In this document: piece by piece, positions 45,922 through 54,876 of the stretch
Numbering within the stretch: the first letter of the stretch is position 1
Layout of the letters: every line of letters starts with the position of its first letter
NCBI GenBank assembly: GCA_019912395.1
Contig: JAIOIH010000087.1
Span: 1-64,000, forward strand
Direction: 5' to 3'
Length of the DNA: 64,000 bases
Origin: Flavobacteriales bacterium
GTDB taxonomy: Bacteria > Bacteroidota > Bacteroidia > Flavobacteriales_F > PHOS-HE28
The notes under the pieces: model-generated
The model's database searches: none
Told to the model about the DNA's origin: nothing
Seen by the model: only the letters and a program-made list of their open reading frames with translations
Made by a program: the position numbers and the translations under genes

Positions 45922-46572
45922 ATGGCCGAAAGCGCATTCTACAAGCAGGTGTTCGAGAACAACCGCAAATGGATCGCCGAAAAAAAAGCGATCGACAAGG
46001 ATTACTTCACCCGTTTGGCCCAGGGTCAGAAGCCGGAGATCCTCTACATCGGATGCAGTGATAGCCGCGCCACGGCGGAGGAATTGATGGGAGCGGGACC
46101 GGGTCAGGTCTTCGTCCATAGGAACATCGCCAATATCGTGGGCTCCTCCGACCTGAACGCGTTGAGCGTGGTCAATTTTGCCATCGGCACGCTACATGTG
46201 AAGCACGTGGTGGTCTGTGGACACTATGGCTGTGGTGGCGTGAAGGCGGCCATGGTGGCGAAGGACATGGGCCTGCTGAACCCTTGGCTGCGCCATGTCC
46301 GTGACGTGTACCGGTTGCACCGGGAGGAACTGGGCCGCATCACGGACGAGGAGCAGCGCTACCGGCGACTGGTGGAATTGAATGTCGAGGAGCAATGCAT
46401 CAATGTGATCAAGACCGCTGTGCTCCAAAAATCCTACCTCCGGAACAGAACGCCCACGGTGCATGGCTGGGTCTTCGATATGCATACGGGGGAACTGATG
46501 GACCTGCGCTTCGACTTCCCCGGCAAGCTCGAGGAGGTCCGCCAGATCTACGACCTGGGTTCGGAGCTGTAA
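45922..46572 (+). CDS. can: Beta-class carbonic anhydrase
   Basis: A 216-residue cytoplasmic zinc enzyme interconverting CO2 and bicarbonate. Zinc ligands Cys45, His101, Cys104 and the Asp47/Arg49 dyad are visible in GCSDSRATAEEL and VCGHYGCGGVKAAM. Length and motif spacing match the family. Lies 94 bp after folD on the same strand. The 186 bp after it (46573-46758) show no gene. Confidence 0.95.
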   Translation: MAESAFYKQVFENNRKWIAEKKAIDKDYFTRLAQGQKPEILYIGCSDSRATAEELMGAGPGQVFVHRNIANIVGSSDLNALSVVNFAIGTLHVKHVVVCGHYGCGGVKAAMVAKDMGLLNPWLRHVRDVYRLHREELGRITDEEQRYRRLVELNVEEQCINVIKTAVLQKSYLRNRTPTVHGWVFDMHTGELMDLRFDFPGKLEEVRQIYDLGSEL

Positions 46573-46758
46573 GATCCTGAACAGGTTCTAAGGTCCGGTT
46601 CCTTCTCAACGGAGTACTTCGTGGTTACCAACTGTCTTCACGCATGTGATCGGTCAGATGAGTGAGCACGTAAATCGACCGGAGGCATATAGGTCACCGA
46701 TTACCAGTGTCCCAAACTTCCATATTCGCTTCCTTTTTCCCCTGAACACTTCCTCTCA

Positions 46759-48348
46759 ATGCACTCAAAATTAGCACTCCTACTGGCCTTTTCAGTACTG
46801 GCCTTCGTCCCGGCCCACGCCCAGAAAAAGACCGATAAGGCGGATGTGAAGTGGGGAGCGGATATGACCATTAAGGACAACGGCAAATTCCGCTATGTGA
46901 TCGGTGACGTGGACAATTCCAGCTTCATCGTCGTGCGCCGAAAAAAGGACGTGCTGATCCAGCGCATGGACGGCGTGAAGGTGGCTTGGCAAAAGCCCGT
47001 GGACCTTGAACTCGACGAGAAGGACTTGTCGATCCATACCATTATCCTCACCAAGACTGATATACTGGTCTTCTGCTATTACTATGACAAGAAGGATAAT
47101 GAGACCCGCCTCTATTTGAGCAGTTACGATCAGGCCAGCTTCATGCCTTTGAAGCATTTTGAAAAAGTGGCTACCATACCGGCTCTCAAATCTTCCAATA
47201 CGGGAGCATTCATCATCTCCTCTTCACCGGACCGTTCCAAGGTGCTGGTCCAAGTGTTGCCTCCCTTCGATAAGGAGGACTTGGAGCGATCGAGCATGAA
47301 CGTCTATGATGCGGATATGCAGCTCCAATGGTCGCAGGAATTTTCATTGCCCTATACCGATGCGGATTACAGGGTGGAATCGCAACGTGTGGACAATGAC
47401 GGAAGCGTGCTGGTGTTGGGCGTGAAATACGCGGACCGGAAAGAGAAGAAGGCCTTGAAGCGTGCGAACAAATCCACCTATGAATACCATCTGCTGGTCT
47501 ACACAGGCGATTCGCCCACCCCGCAAGACCATGCCATCGCCGTTCAGGACAAGTTCCTTCAGGATATGAGCCTTTCAATGGCAGATCAAGGTGACATCAT
47601 CTGTGCTGGCCTGTTCGGGAATAAGGGCAGCTTCAGTGTGCGAGGGGCCTTCTTCCTAAGGCTTGATCGCACCACGAAAACCATCTCCCATGAAAGCTTC
47701 AAGGAGTTCAGCGACGATTTCATCACTTCATACATGACCGAGAAACAGGCGCAGAAGGCAAAGAAGAAAGCAGAAAAGCAGGATCAAGAGCTGGAATTGC
47801 CTGAATTCGTGCTACACGATATCATCCACCGGGATGATGGGGGGGCAGTCCTCATTGCAGAGCAGTACTTCATGCGGGTGGTCACCACTACGAGCTCTAC
47901 TCCGAACGGAGGAACAACGACTTCGACCACGTACCATTATTACTACAACGATGTAGTGGTGGTGAACATAGACCCGCAAGGGAACATCGAATGGGCGACC
48001 AAGGTGCCCAAGCGCCAACACAGTATCAACGATGACGGAATTTTCAGCAGCTGTGCCGTGGCGGTAAAAGGTGGCAAGATCTACCTCGTTTTCAATGATA
48101 CCGGAGAGAACCTCTTCGTGAAGCCGGGGGATAAGATCAAGCAGTTCGAGCTGAAAGGCAAGGATGCCTTGGTGATATTGGCTACCATCGGAGAGGATGG
48201 CAATGTTTCCCGGGAGGCCTTGTTCACGCCGGATCGCCGCGATGTGATCCTGCGTCCACAGGACTGCGTCCAGCTAAAGGACGATACGATGTTCATCTAT
48301 GCCAGCAGGTATAAGGATTACCGCTTCGGCTTGATCGAGTTCAAGTGA
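46759..48348 (+). CDS. Exported protein of unknown function
   Basis: A 529-residue protein with a signal peptide (MHSKLALLLAFSVLAFVPAHA). The mature part is rich in beta-type segments (FIVVRRKKDVLIQRMDG, HTIILTKTDILVFCYYYDK, ILATIGEDGNVSREALF) and has a highly charged Lys/Glu stretch at about 330-350 (QKAKKKAEKQDQELE) that may form a short coiled coil. It may be a periplasmic propeller-like protein. No sorting domain is present, and I recognise no family. It is followed closely by the dispersed palindromic element at 48358. Confidence 0.8.
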   Translation: MHSKLALLLAFSVLAFVPAHAQKKTDKADVKWGADMTIKDNGKFRYVIGDVDNSSFIVVRRKKDVLIQRMDGVKVAWQKPVDLELDEKDLSIHTIILTKTDILVFCYYYDKKDNETRLYLSSYDQASFMPLKHFEKVATIPALKSSNTGAFIISSSPDRSKVLVQVLPPFDKEDLERSSMNVYDADMQLQWSQEFSLPYTDADYRVESQRVDNDGSVLVLGVKYADRKEKKALKRANKSTYEYHLLVYTGDSPTPQDHAIAVQDKFLQDMSLSMADQGDIICAGLFGNKGSFSVRGAFFLRLDRTTKTISHESFKEFSDDFITSYMTEKQAQKAKKKAEKQDQELELPEFVLHDIIHRDDGGAVLIAEQYFMRVVTTTSSTPNGGTTTSTTYHYYYNDVVVVNIDPQGNIEWATKVPKRQHSINDDGIFSSCAVAVKGGKIYLVFNDTGENLFVKPGDKIKQFELKGKDALVILATIGEDGNVSREALFTPDRRDVILRPQDCVQLKDDTMFIYASRYKDYRFGLIEFK

Positions 48349-48357
48349 GGGAAGCGT

Positions 48358-48502
48358 CAGTTGTTTGTTCTCAGTTGTCAGGGTGACCTCGCCTGAATAG
48401 CGTTGATCGGACTTCTGCCTTTCGTATCGATTCCACTTCGTTTCCGGCACGATCTGGAATTGCGATCCGAAGCTTTTCGACCCAACCAGACAACCGACAA
48501 CT
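48358..48502. repeat. Dispersed palindromic element, diverged copy with long loop
   Basis: Left part 48358-48382 matches 35046-35070 at 23 of 25 bases; right arm 48489-48502 matches the first 14 bases of 35091-35107. The right arm ends inside the ribH stop codon (48501-48503). Confidence 0.75.
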
Positions 48503-48989
48503 ACGAGGTTAGCCTCCGGCGCAGCGCCGCCATTTGCAGTACTGCCACAGCAGCATCAACACCCTTGTTGCCGTGCTTGCCACCGCTCCGGGCCCGCGCC
48601 TGCTCGATGGTGTCGTCCGTGAGCACACAGAAGATCGCGGGGATCCCTGTTTTCAGCCCCACGTCCATGATGCCTTGCGCCGTGGCTTGGCATACAAAAT
48701 CGAAGTGAGGCGTTTCCCCACGCACCACGCTGCCGATGCAGATCACGCCATCCAGTGGGCGATGCTCCAACAGGAGCTGCGCGCCCAAGGCCAACTCGAA
48801 GCTGCCCGGCACGCCTTCCTCGTGAATGTCCTTCAAGGCCACACCGTGCTTGAGCAGGGTTTCCACGGCACCATCACGCATGGCCCCGGTGATCTCCGGA
48901 TTCCAAGCGCTTACCACCAGCCCCAAACGCAGACCGGTGCCCTTGGGGACACCGGCAGCGTCATAGTTCGAAAAATCCGTAGTGGCCAT
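48501..48989 (-). CDS. ribH: 6,7-dimethyl-8-ribityllumazine synthase
   Basis: A 162-residue enzyme catalysing the penultimate step of riboflavin synthesis. Family segments: VVSAWNPEITGAM, VPGSFELALGAQLLL, CIGSVVRGETPHFDFVC (with the catalytic His), and GIPAIFCVLTDDTIEQA followed by RSGGKHGNKG. Seven bp downstream of the TPR gene and probably cotranscribed with it. Its stop codon overlaps the dispersed palindromic element. Confidence 0.96.
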   Translation of the reverse strand: MATTDFSNYDAAGVPKGTGLRLGLVVSAWNPEITGAMRDGAVETLLKHGVALKDIHEEGVPGSFELALGAQLLLEHRPLDGVICIGSVVRGETPHFDFVCQATAQGIMDVGLKTGIPAIFCVLTDDTIEQARARSGGKHGNKGVDAAVAVLQMAALRRRLTS

Positions 48990-48996
48990 TCAATGC

Positions 48997-49677
48997 CTAT
49001 CCGGCCATGGCTTTTGCCCGTGCAGCGTACTTCTTCGCGGTATTGGCATCGGGCGAACCGGGATAGTCGGCGGCGATCCGCTCGAAGCACTTCGCGGCGT
49101 TCTTCCAGTCGTTCTGTTGCTGGTACACGATGCCTGCCTTCATCAGGAACATCGGCGTGGTGTAGTCGCTCTTCACCATGTCGGCGGCTTTCATGAACTG
49201 TGTGGCAGCCTCGGCGGGGCGGTCGAGTTCCACCAGCACATCACCCTGATTGCCAGTGGCCATTACGCGGAGCACATCATCACCGAGGTCCGCTTCCTTG
49301 TAATACTGCAAGGCCGTCTCGTAGTCACCCTTCTGGTGGTTGATCACCGCGATGTAGAACTTGGCCAGGTTGCCCGTGGTGGTGGAACCAAACTCGTCCG
49401 CCACCTGCGCGAAGCCCAAGTAGTTCCCGTCGCCGTTCAGTGCCCTATCGAGCGAATCGATCTCGAAATAGTACTGGGCCTTCCAGATCATTTCCTGGGC
49501 CTCCTTGGCGCGGGGCTCCGAAACGAACTTCCTGTACCCCAGCAGGCCGCCGACGATCACCAGCACGGCCACCACGGCAATGGTGACGGGTGTTTTGTTC
49601 TTCTCAAGGAACAATTCACTCTTGGTGTACATCTCACCGATATCCAGGTCTTTACCCTCGTTTGCTTTCGTCGACAT
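48997..49677 (-). CDS. Membrane-anchored tetratricopeptide repeat protein
   Basis: A 226-residue protein starting at ATG 49675-49677 (MSTKANEGKDLDIGEMYTKS); the open frame upstream runs through the promoter and is non-coding. One transmembrane helix at about 32-53 (TPVTIAVVAVLVIVGGLLGY) is followed by TPR-like helical pairs (about 70-220: GNLAKFYIAVINHQKGDYET, AGIVYQQQNDWKNAAKCFER). Resembles YfgM-type ancillary proteins of the membrane in topology, but the equivalence is inference. Upstream of ribH. Confidence 0.85.
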   Translation of the reverse strand: MSTKANEGKDLDIGEMYTKSELFLEKNKTPVTIAVVAVLVIVGGLLGYRKFVSEPRAKEAQEMIWKAQYYFEIDSLDRALNGDGNYLGFAQVADEFGSTTTGNLAKFYIAVINHQKGDYETALQYYKEADLGDDVLRVMATGNQGDVLVELDRPAEAATQFMKAADMVKSDYTTPMFLMKAGIVYQQQNDWKNAAKCFERIAADYPGSPDANTAKKYAARAKAMAG

Positions 49678-49705
49678 GTGGTGTCCGCCGATTTTTTGTG
49701 GAGCG

Positions 49706-49713
49706 CAAAAGTA
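49706..49713 (-). promoter_or_regulatory. Promoter -7 element for the TPR-ribH operon
   Basis: On the minus strand TACTTTTG matches TAnnTTTG and lies 28 bp before the TPR gene ATG. Confidence 0.55.
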
Positions 49714-49816
49714 GGCGTTCGCCCCGAACACGCACCACAGCGCTTTTTCAATGGCCCGGCGCACGCCCGATAACCACGCGCTTTCCACGTTCCGCACGGC
49801 CCGAATGCCTCGACCG

Positions 49817-49824
49817 TATCTTTG
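49817..49824 (+). promoter_or_regulatory. Promoter -7 element for recF
   Basis: TATCTTTG matches TAnnTTTG and ends 10 bp before the recF ATG, implying a very short leader. Confidence 0.55.
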
Positions 49825-49834
49825 GCCGCTCCCC

Positions 49835-50965
49835 ATGAACGTGCTGCTTCGTCGCCTTTCCGTCCTACAGTTCCGCAATCACCGCGAGGCCGAGCTGGAA
49901 CTGGGAATGCAGGTGAACTGCCTCACCGGGCCCAACGGCACCGGCAAGACCAACCTGTTGGACGCCGTGCATTACCTGGCCATGTGCAAGAGCTACTTCG
50001 AGGCGCAGGACACGCACAACGTGCTCCATGGCGAGGAGTGGTTCATGGTGAAGGGCACGATGGACACGCCCTCCGGCAATGATGAGCTTTCATGCGCCGT
50101 GCGCAAGGGCCATCGCAAGGTGTTCACGCGGAACCACAAGGAGTATGACCGGCTTGCGGACCATGTGGGGCGCTACCCCGCAGTGATGATCACCCCGTAC
50201 GATGGCCAATTGGTGCTGGACGGGAGCGAGGTGCGCCGTCGTTTCCTGGATGGGCTTATCGTCCAGTTCGACAGGGCCTACCTGGACCATCTCATGCGCT
50301 ACAATCGGGCCCTGGCCCAGCGGAACCTGTTGCTGAAGCAGCACAACGGGCCACTTTCGCGCAGCCTGGCCGAGCCGTGGGACGAACAGCTTATCGCACA
50401 TGGCGAAGCGGTGCATGCCGTCCGCAAGGACTTCATGGCCGTGATGTCCCCCTTGCTCCTCCATCACTACCAGGGCATTACCAGCGGGCCGGAGCAGGTG
50501 GCGCTCAACTATCGGAGCGAACTGGACCAGGCGGGCATGCGCGAGGTCCTGGACCGGCAATGGCAGCGCGACCTGTTGGCCCAGCACACCACGGGAGGCC
50601 CCCACAAGGACGACCTGCTCTTCACCATCGATGATCGCCCCTTGAAGAAGTTCGGCAGCCAAGGCCAGCAGAAGACCTTCCTCATCGCGCTGAAATTGGC
50701 GCAGTTCGACCTCACGGCGGAGCGCTCCGGCATCAAGCCCCTGCTGTTATTGGACGATATCTTCGACAAGATCGATCCGCAGCGCATGCGCCACCTGCTG
50801 CGGTTGCTCGGCGACGGACGCTTCGGCCAGGTGATCATCACCGACACGGATGCCCAGCGCATGCACAAGGCCCTCGACGGGCTCGGCCTGGACACCCGCT
50901 TCTTCCACATGGACCATCAGGGGATCACTGCGGACAGCCCGCGCCAAGCCGTACAGAACGCATGA
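49835..50965 (+). CDS. recF: DNA replication/repair protein RecF
   Basis: A 376-residue SMC-like ATPase that helps load RecA at gaps. ATG 49835 gives the family beginning (LRRLSVLQFRNHREAELEL). Walker A is GPNGTGKT (32-39); the signature and Walker B appear as KKFGSQGQQKTFLIALKLAQ and PLLLLDDIFDKID. The middle arm region RRRFLDGLIVQFD is also typical. Its stop overlaps the next start (ATGA, 50962-50965). Confidence 0.96.
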   Translation: MNVLLRRLSVLQFRNHREAELELGMQVNCLTGPNGTGKTNLLDAVHYLAMCKSYFEAQDTHNVLHGEEWFMVKGTMDTPSGNDELSCAVRKGHRKVFTRNHKEYDRLADHVGRYPAVMITPYDGQLVLDGSEVRRRFLDGLIVQFDRAYLDHLMRYNRALAQRNLLLKQHNGPLSRSLAEPWDEQLIAHGEAVHAVRKDFMAVMSPLLLHHYQGITSGPEQVALNYRSELDQAGMREVLDRQWQRDLLAQHTTGGPHKDDLLFTIDDRPLKKFGSQGQQKTFLIALKLAQFDLTAERSGIKPLLLLDDIFDKIDPQRMRHLLRLLGDGRFGQVIITDTDAQRMHKALDGLGLDTRFFHMDHQGITADSPRQAVQNA

Positions 50966-51252
50966 AGCGCAAGAACGAGGTGACCCTACAGGAGGCCATG
51001 GACCGGCTGGTGGATACCTACGGCCTGCGTGAAAAATTGGACGAGCAGGCCGTGGCCAGCCTGTGGGACGAACTGGCCGGAGGCATGGTGGCGCGCCATA
51101 CCGTGGCCGTGAAGTTGCGGCGCGGCAAATTGTACATCAAGGTGGACAGCGCCCCGCTACGGCAGGAGCTCACCTTCATGCGCGACGGCCTGATCAACAC
51201 CATCAACGAGAAGATGGGTCGACGGGTGGTGGAGCAGATCCAGCTGGACTGA
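50962..51252 (+). CDS. DUF721 domain-containing protein
   Basis: A 96-residue DUF721 (DciA-like) protein: KLDEQAVASLWDELAGGMVARHT and LYIKVDSAPLRQELTFMRDGLI. DUF721 members include the DciA helicase-loading factor of many bacteria. Overlap with recF by 4 bp suggests translational coupling and a shared role in replication or repair. The short Bacteroidota version is common; direct equivalence to DciA is inferred. Confidence 0.88.
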   Translation: MKRKNEVTLQEAMDRLVDTYGLREKLDEQAVASLWDELAGGMVARHTVAVKLRRGKLYIKVDSAPLRQELTFMRDGLINTINEKMGRRVVEQIQLD

Positions 51253-51267
51253 GCCGATCGGCCCGGA

Positions 51268-51687
51268 TCAGTACTGCTCACGCGTGGTGAAGAAGAACGC
51301 CCCCTCGATGGCGGCATTCTCATCGCTGTCGCTGCCGTGCACGGCGTTCTTCGCCTTGCTCTCGGCAAAGCGCTTGCGCAGCGTGCCTTCAGCAGCCTCG
51401 GCCGGGTCGGTGGCACCGATCAGGTCGCGGAAGTCCTGCACAGCATTGTCCTTCTCCAGGATCGCCGCAAGCACGGGACCGCTGGCCATGTAGCTCACCA
51501 GCTCGCCGTAGAACGGACGTTCCTTGTGGACCGCATAGAATTGACCGGCCTCCTGCTCGGAGAGGCGCGTGTATTTCATGGAGACCAAGCGGAATCCACG
51601 GGTAAGGATCATGTCCAGGATCTTGCCGGCATGGCCCGCCGCCATGGCTTCGGGCTTGATCATGGTGAACGTTCTGTTGCTTGCCAT
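51268..51687 (-). CDS. ndk: Nucleoside diphosphate kinase
   Basis: A 139-residue enzyme that equilibrates nucleoside di- and triphosphates. ATG 51685-51687 gives the family start ([15 protein letters not shown]). Lys11 and the phospho-acceptor His117 in [12 protein letters not shown] are intact. Convergent with the DUF721 gene, 15 bp apart. Confidence 0.97.
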   Translation of the reverse strand: MASNRTFTMIKPEAMAAGHAGKILDMILTRGFRLVSMKYTRLSEQEAGQFYAVHKERPFYGELVSYMASGPVLAAILEKDNAVQDFRDLIGATDPAEAAEGTLRKRFAESKAKNAVHGSDSDENAAIEGAFFFTTREQY

Positions 51688-51710
51688 CGTACAATGTTGA
51701 AAAACGGTCG

Positions 51711-51718
51711 CAAAAGTA
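51711..51718 (-). promoter_or_regulatory. Promoter -7 element for ndk
   Basis: TACTTTTG on the minus strand, 23 bp before the ndk ATG. Confidence 0.55.
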
Positions 51719-51809
51719 GCCGCCATGCCCGTGCGATCCATCCCTTCCCCATGTTTTCTTCGCGTAACTCTTCGGCAGGTCTGCCGTTGACGTGACACCA
51801 GCCCCTACG

Positions 51810-52709
51810 ATGCATCAGAAGTACGCTCTCATTGCCCTCGCTGCCTTCCTTGTCTCCTGTGCTTCTCCTGCCGATCGGAAGGACTCCGAGCAGGATACCC
51901 TCATCATCGGCGGGGACGATGCCTCGGACCATACCGAGAACCTGTACCAGATGCCCACGCCGAACGAGCTTTTCCAGATCGTGCGGACAATGTCGGGCGA
52001 AGGACAGAAGCGGATGATGAGCCCGGCCAAGAACGTGGAGCGCTACGCCACCATGCCGAAAAAGGCCCTCAACTTCGGCGTGTACGCCACGGACCTGGTG
52101 TATGCCAGCACCTACAAGATCACCAGCGAGGTGGTGCGCTACTACCTCACCTGCAAGAAGCTCGGCGACGAGCTCGGCCTGGGAGGCTCCTTCAACGACC
52201 AGGATTTTGTTCGGCTCGAACGCAACCTTACCCGGGGTGATTCATTGGACGTGATCAGCAACGAGGCCTATGAACGCGCCTACCGGCGCATGCAGGATGA
52301 GCGCATGGGCCCCACCTTGGCTCTGGTCCTCGCCGGGGGATGGATCGAAAGCATGCACCTGGTATCGCGCCAAGTGCTCCATTTTGATGCCTCGGACCCC
52401 TTGGTGATGCGCGTGGCTGAACAAAAGACAAGCCTCGATCATTTGATCGACATGATGGAACAGTACAAGGATGATCCCGGAGTTGCCGAGGCCAGGAACA
52501 ACCTGCTCGAGCTGCGCGACATCTACGACACCTTTCCCGTGGTCCGAAGCGAGCACCAGGGCGCCTCCCCGAGCGGAAGGATGATCCTGGGCGAGGACGT
52601 CAACGTGATCATGACCCCGGAGGGATTCAAGGACCTGGTGGATACCCTGGAGATCATGCGTGAAGCCATCATCAGGCCCGAGGACATCACCGATCCCTCC
52701 CATACCTGA
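51810..52709 (+). CDS. Lipoprotein of unknown function
   Basis: A 299-residue predicted lipoprotein. ATG 51810 gives MHQKYALIALAAFLVSC with a lipobox cysteine at 17 (an upstream GTG at 51792 is less likely). The mature part is largely helical (LARQVLH-type segments: GPTLALVLAGGWIESMHLV, SLDHLIDMMEQYKDDPGVAE). I recognise no named family; similar lipoproteins occur in Bacteroidota. Followed after 7 bp by another exported protein, probably cotranscribed. Confidence 0.8.
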   Translation: MHQKYALIALAAFLVSCASPADRKDSEQDTLIIGGDDASDHTENLYQMPTPNELFQIVRTMSGEGQKRMMSPAKNVERYATMPKKALNFGVYATDLVYASTYKITSEVVRYYLTCKKLGDELGLGGSFNDQDFVRLERNLTRGDSLDVISNEAYERAYRRMQDERMGPTLALVLAGGWIESMHLVSRQVLHFDASDPLVMRVAEQKTSLDHLIDMMEQYKDDPGVAEARNNLLELRDIYDTFPVVRSEHQGASPSGRMILGEDVNVIMTPEGFKDLVDTLEIMREAIIRPEDITDPSHT

Positions 52710-52716
52710 CCATCCC

Positions 52717-53271
52717 ATGCAGATTCGATCCCTTCTTTCTCCCATCGCCATCGCCCTGGCCGTCTGTACCATGGCCCAGAGCGAATGCTCCGAATACTGG
52801 AAATCAGCCCCTCGGGCCAGCGACGTGCGCTTCAGCGTCAACGGCCAAAGCAAGGGTGCCAGTGTCCAAGTGGGTGTACCCACCGAGCTCAACATCATCA
52901 TCTACAAGGGGCAGGATTACAGGATCTCCTTCGTGTATGATGAAAAGATCATTGGCGATCACGTCGTGGCGCGCATCATCGAGAAGGTGAGAGGTCCGAA
53001 AAAACCGTCGACCTCCGGCGTGAAAGGCCAGGATGGCCAGGTCAAACCCACCTTTGAGGATATCAAGAAGGTGATCTGGGACAACCAGGACCATGACATG
53101 GCCGATGCGGTGGAGTTCACCGCCACATCCACCAAGCGGATCGCCGTGGAGTTGACCGCGCCCGGAGTGCCCGAGGATCCCAAGGATGCCAAACGGGGCC
53201 GTACTCCAAGCGACATCGGATGCGTCGGGATCCTCATCGAGCACATGCCCACACCGGCCATCGGGTTCTGA
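52717..53271 (+). CDS. Exported protein of unknown function
   Basis: A 184-residue protein from ATG 52717 with a signal peptide (MQIRSLLSPIAIALAVCTMA). The mature part contains a compact beta-type segment (VQVGVPTELNIIIYKGQDY, ISFVYDEKIIGDHVVARII) and a conserved-looking Pro/Gly-rich tail. No family recognised. Seven bp after the lipoprotein gene. Ends 56 bp before nrnA. Confidence 0.75.
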   Translation: MQIRSLLSPIAIALAVCTMAQSECSEYWKSAPRASDVRFSVNGQSKGASVQVGVPTELNIIIYKGQDYRISFVYDEKIIGDHVVARIIEKVRGPKKPSTSGVKGQDGQVKPTFEDIKKVIWDNQDHDMADAVEFTATSTKRIAVELTAPGVPEDPKDAKRGRTPSDIGCVGILIEHMPTPAIGF

Positions 53272-53312
53272 TCGAAGGCGGGAACGTACCGCAGCGCTCG
53301 GAATGGCAGGCC

Positions 53313-53320
53313 TATTTTTG
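53313..53320 (+). promoter_or_regulatory. Promoter -7 element for nrnA-FKBP genes
   Basis: TATTTTTG matches TAnnTTTG; it ends 6 bp before ATG 53327, so a transcript from it would be nearly leaderless. Confidence 0.45.
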
Positions 53321-53326
53321 TCGGCC

Positions 53327-54352
53327 ATGCCCTATCCCTCAGCTCCCGCAGCGGCCATTGCCGCATTGATCCCCCTGCTTGAACCCTCGCGGAGGATCGC
53401 CATCACCACCCATTTCAATCCGGATGGTGATGCCATGGGGAGTAGTCTGGGACTTGCCCATGTGCTGAAGGCGATGGGACATGGAGTGCAGGTAGTGCTC
53501 CCCAATCCCGCCCCGGGGAACCTGCACTGGATGCCCGGCCACGCCGAGGCGGTCGACCATGAAAGGTCCAGGGAGGCCAGCGAGAAGGCGATCGCCGAAG
53601 CCGATCTGGTGTTCTGCCTGGATTTCAACCGGATGGACCGCGTCCACGACCTGGAGCCAACCCTGCGCCAAGCCCCGGTTAAGGTCCTCATCGATCATCA
53701 CCGGGATCCCGACAGCATCTTCAACGTAGCGTTCAGCGACATCTCAGCATCTTCCACCTGCCAGATGGTACACGATGTGATCATGGCGTTGGGCAAGGGC
53801 GAACTGATCGATGTGGATGCGGCCACTTGTCTGTATGCGGGGATCATGACCGATTCCGGTTCGTTCCGCTTCCCCAGCACCACGGCGCATACGCTCCGGA
53901 TCGCCGCAGACCTGTTGAAGCGGGGAGCGGTGCCGCACCTGATCCACGGTGCCATCATGGAGGACAACACCATCGACCGCCTGCGCCTGACGGGTTTTGC
54001 GCTGAGTGAGCGCCTGCGCGAGGTGGGGGGCGGTGAAGCCACCATCATTGCGCTCTCCTTGGCCGATCTCGCCCGTTTCCATTATGTTCCCGGTGATACG
54101 GAGGGCCTGGTGAACTATGGGCTGAGTGTTCGCGGGGTGCGTTTGTCCGCCTTTCTTGCGGAGCGAAAGGAGGTGATCAAGATCAGCCTGCGCTCCAAGG
54201 GCAAGTTGCCCGTGAACGAGTTCCTTGCGCGGCATTTTGAAGGGGGCGGCCATGCCAATGCGGCCGGCGGACGGTCGAAGGCTTCGTTGGAGGATACCGT
54301 GGCCATGCTGGAGAAGGAGCTTCCCGCGTTCTTGGCAAAGCATCCCGGATGA
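53327..54352 (+). CDS. nrnA: DHH-family phosphoesterase (NrnA-like nano-RNase/pAp phosphatase)
   Basis: A 341-residue cytoplasmic enzyme expected to degrade very short RNA and/or pAp. ATG 53327 gives MPYPSAPAAAIAALIPLLEP; longer frame upstream is antisense-like. DHH motifs: THFNPDGDAMGSSLGL, CLDFNRMDR, LIDHHRDP, IMTDSGSFRF; DHHA1 end: EGGGHANAAGGR. Its stop overlaps the next start (ATGA). Confidence 0.93.
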   Translation: MPYPSAPAAAIAALIPLLEPSRRIAITTHFNPDGDAMGSSLGLAHVLKAMGHGVQVVLPNPAPGNLHWMPGHAEAVDHERSREASEKAIAEADLVFCLDFNRMDRVHDLEPTLRQAPVKVLIDHHRDPDSIFNVAFSDISASSTCQMVHDVIMALGKGELIDVDAATCLYAGIMTDSGSFRFPSTTAHTLRIAADLLKRGAVPHLIHGAIMEDNTIDRLRLTGFALSERLREVGGGEATIIALSLADLARFHYVPGDTEGLVNYGLSVRGVRLSAFLAERKEVIKISLRSKGKLPVNEFLARHFEGGGHANAAGGRSKASLEDTVAMLEKELPAFLAKHPG

Positions 54353-54876
54353 AGTGGCGGCCCTGCATCCTCCTGGTCCTCGTGGCCATTGCCTGTGGAG
54401 AGGGTCGAACACCCCCGCCCGCACAAGTGGGGCATCGCAGCGCGCCAACGGACACGCGATCGGTGGATGAGAACAGGCGCATGGCGCAAAGGGAGGAACG
54501 CGACATTCAGGAATGGATCGGGCGCCAAGGCATTCCCATGGTCGCCACGGGCACGGGACTCCGTTACAAACTGGTACGGGACGTGCCCGGCGATACCGCT
54601 CGCCCCGGCCAAATGGCCGTGCTGAACTATGCCGTGTTCCTGTTGAACGGTGATACGTGCTACACCTCGGCTCCCGGAAAGCCGGGGTCATTCCGCATTG
54701 AGCACGCCGATGTGGAGAGCGGACTGCAGGAGGGCGTGCAGCATCTTTCGGTAGGCGACAGCGCCGTATTGGTGATCCCCAGCGCGCTCGCCTTCGGCCT
54801 TATCGGTGACAGGGACAAGATCCCCATGCGAAGCACGGTGATCTATCATATCGGCTTGGTGGCCCTGGGGGAATGA
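54349..54876 (+). CDS. FKBP-type peptidyl-prolyl isomerase lipoprotein
   Basis: A 175-residue predicted lipoprotein: MKWRPCILLVLVAIAC with lipobox Cys16, a short linker, then an FKBP domain (about 65-172: LNYAVFLLNGDTCYTS, VGDSAVLVIPSALAFG). It resembles GldI, an FKBP lipoprotein of gliding bacteria, though orthology is not shown. Overlaps both neighbours by 4 bp (ATGA), so nrnA and the two FKBP genes are coupled. Confidence 0.88.
   Translation: MKWRPCILLVLVAIACGEGRTPPPAQVGHRSAPTDTRSVDENRRMAQREERDIQEWIGRQGIPMVATGTGLRYKLVRDVPGDTARPGQMAVLNYAVFLLNGDTCYTSAPGKPGSFRIEHADVESGLQEGVQHLSVGDSAVLVIPSALAFGLIGDRDKIPMRSTVIYHIGLVALGE

Noticed and set aside
45970-45990. Run of eight A near the start of carbonic anhydrase as a frameshift site
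   Set aside because: The frame encodes EKKA and the enzyme is intact; ordinary Lys codons.
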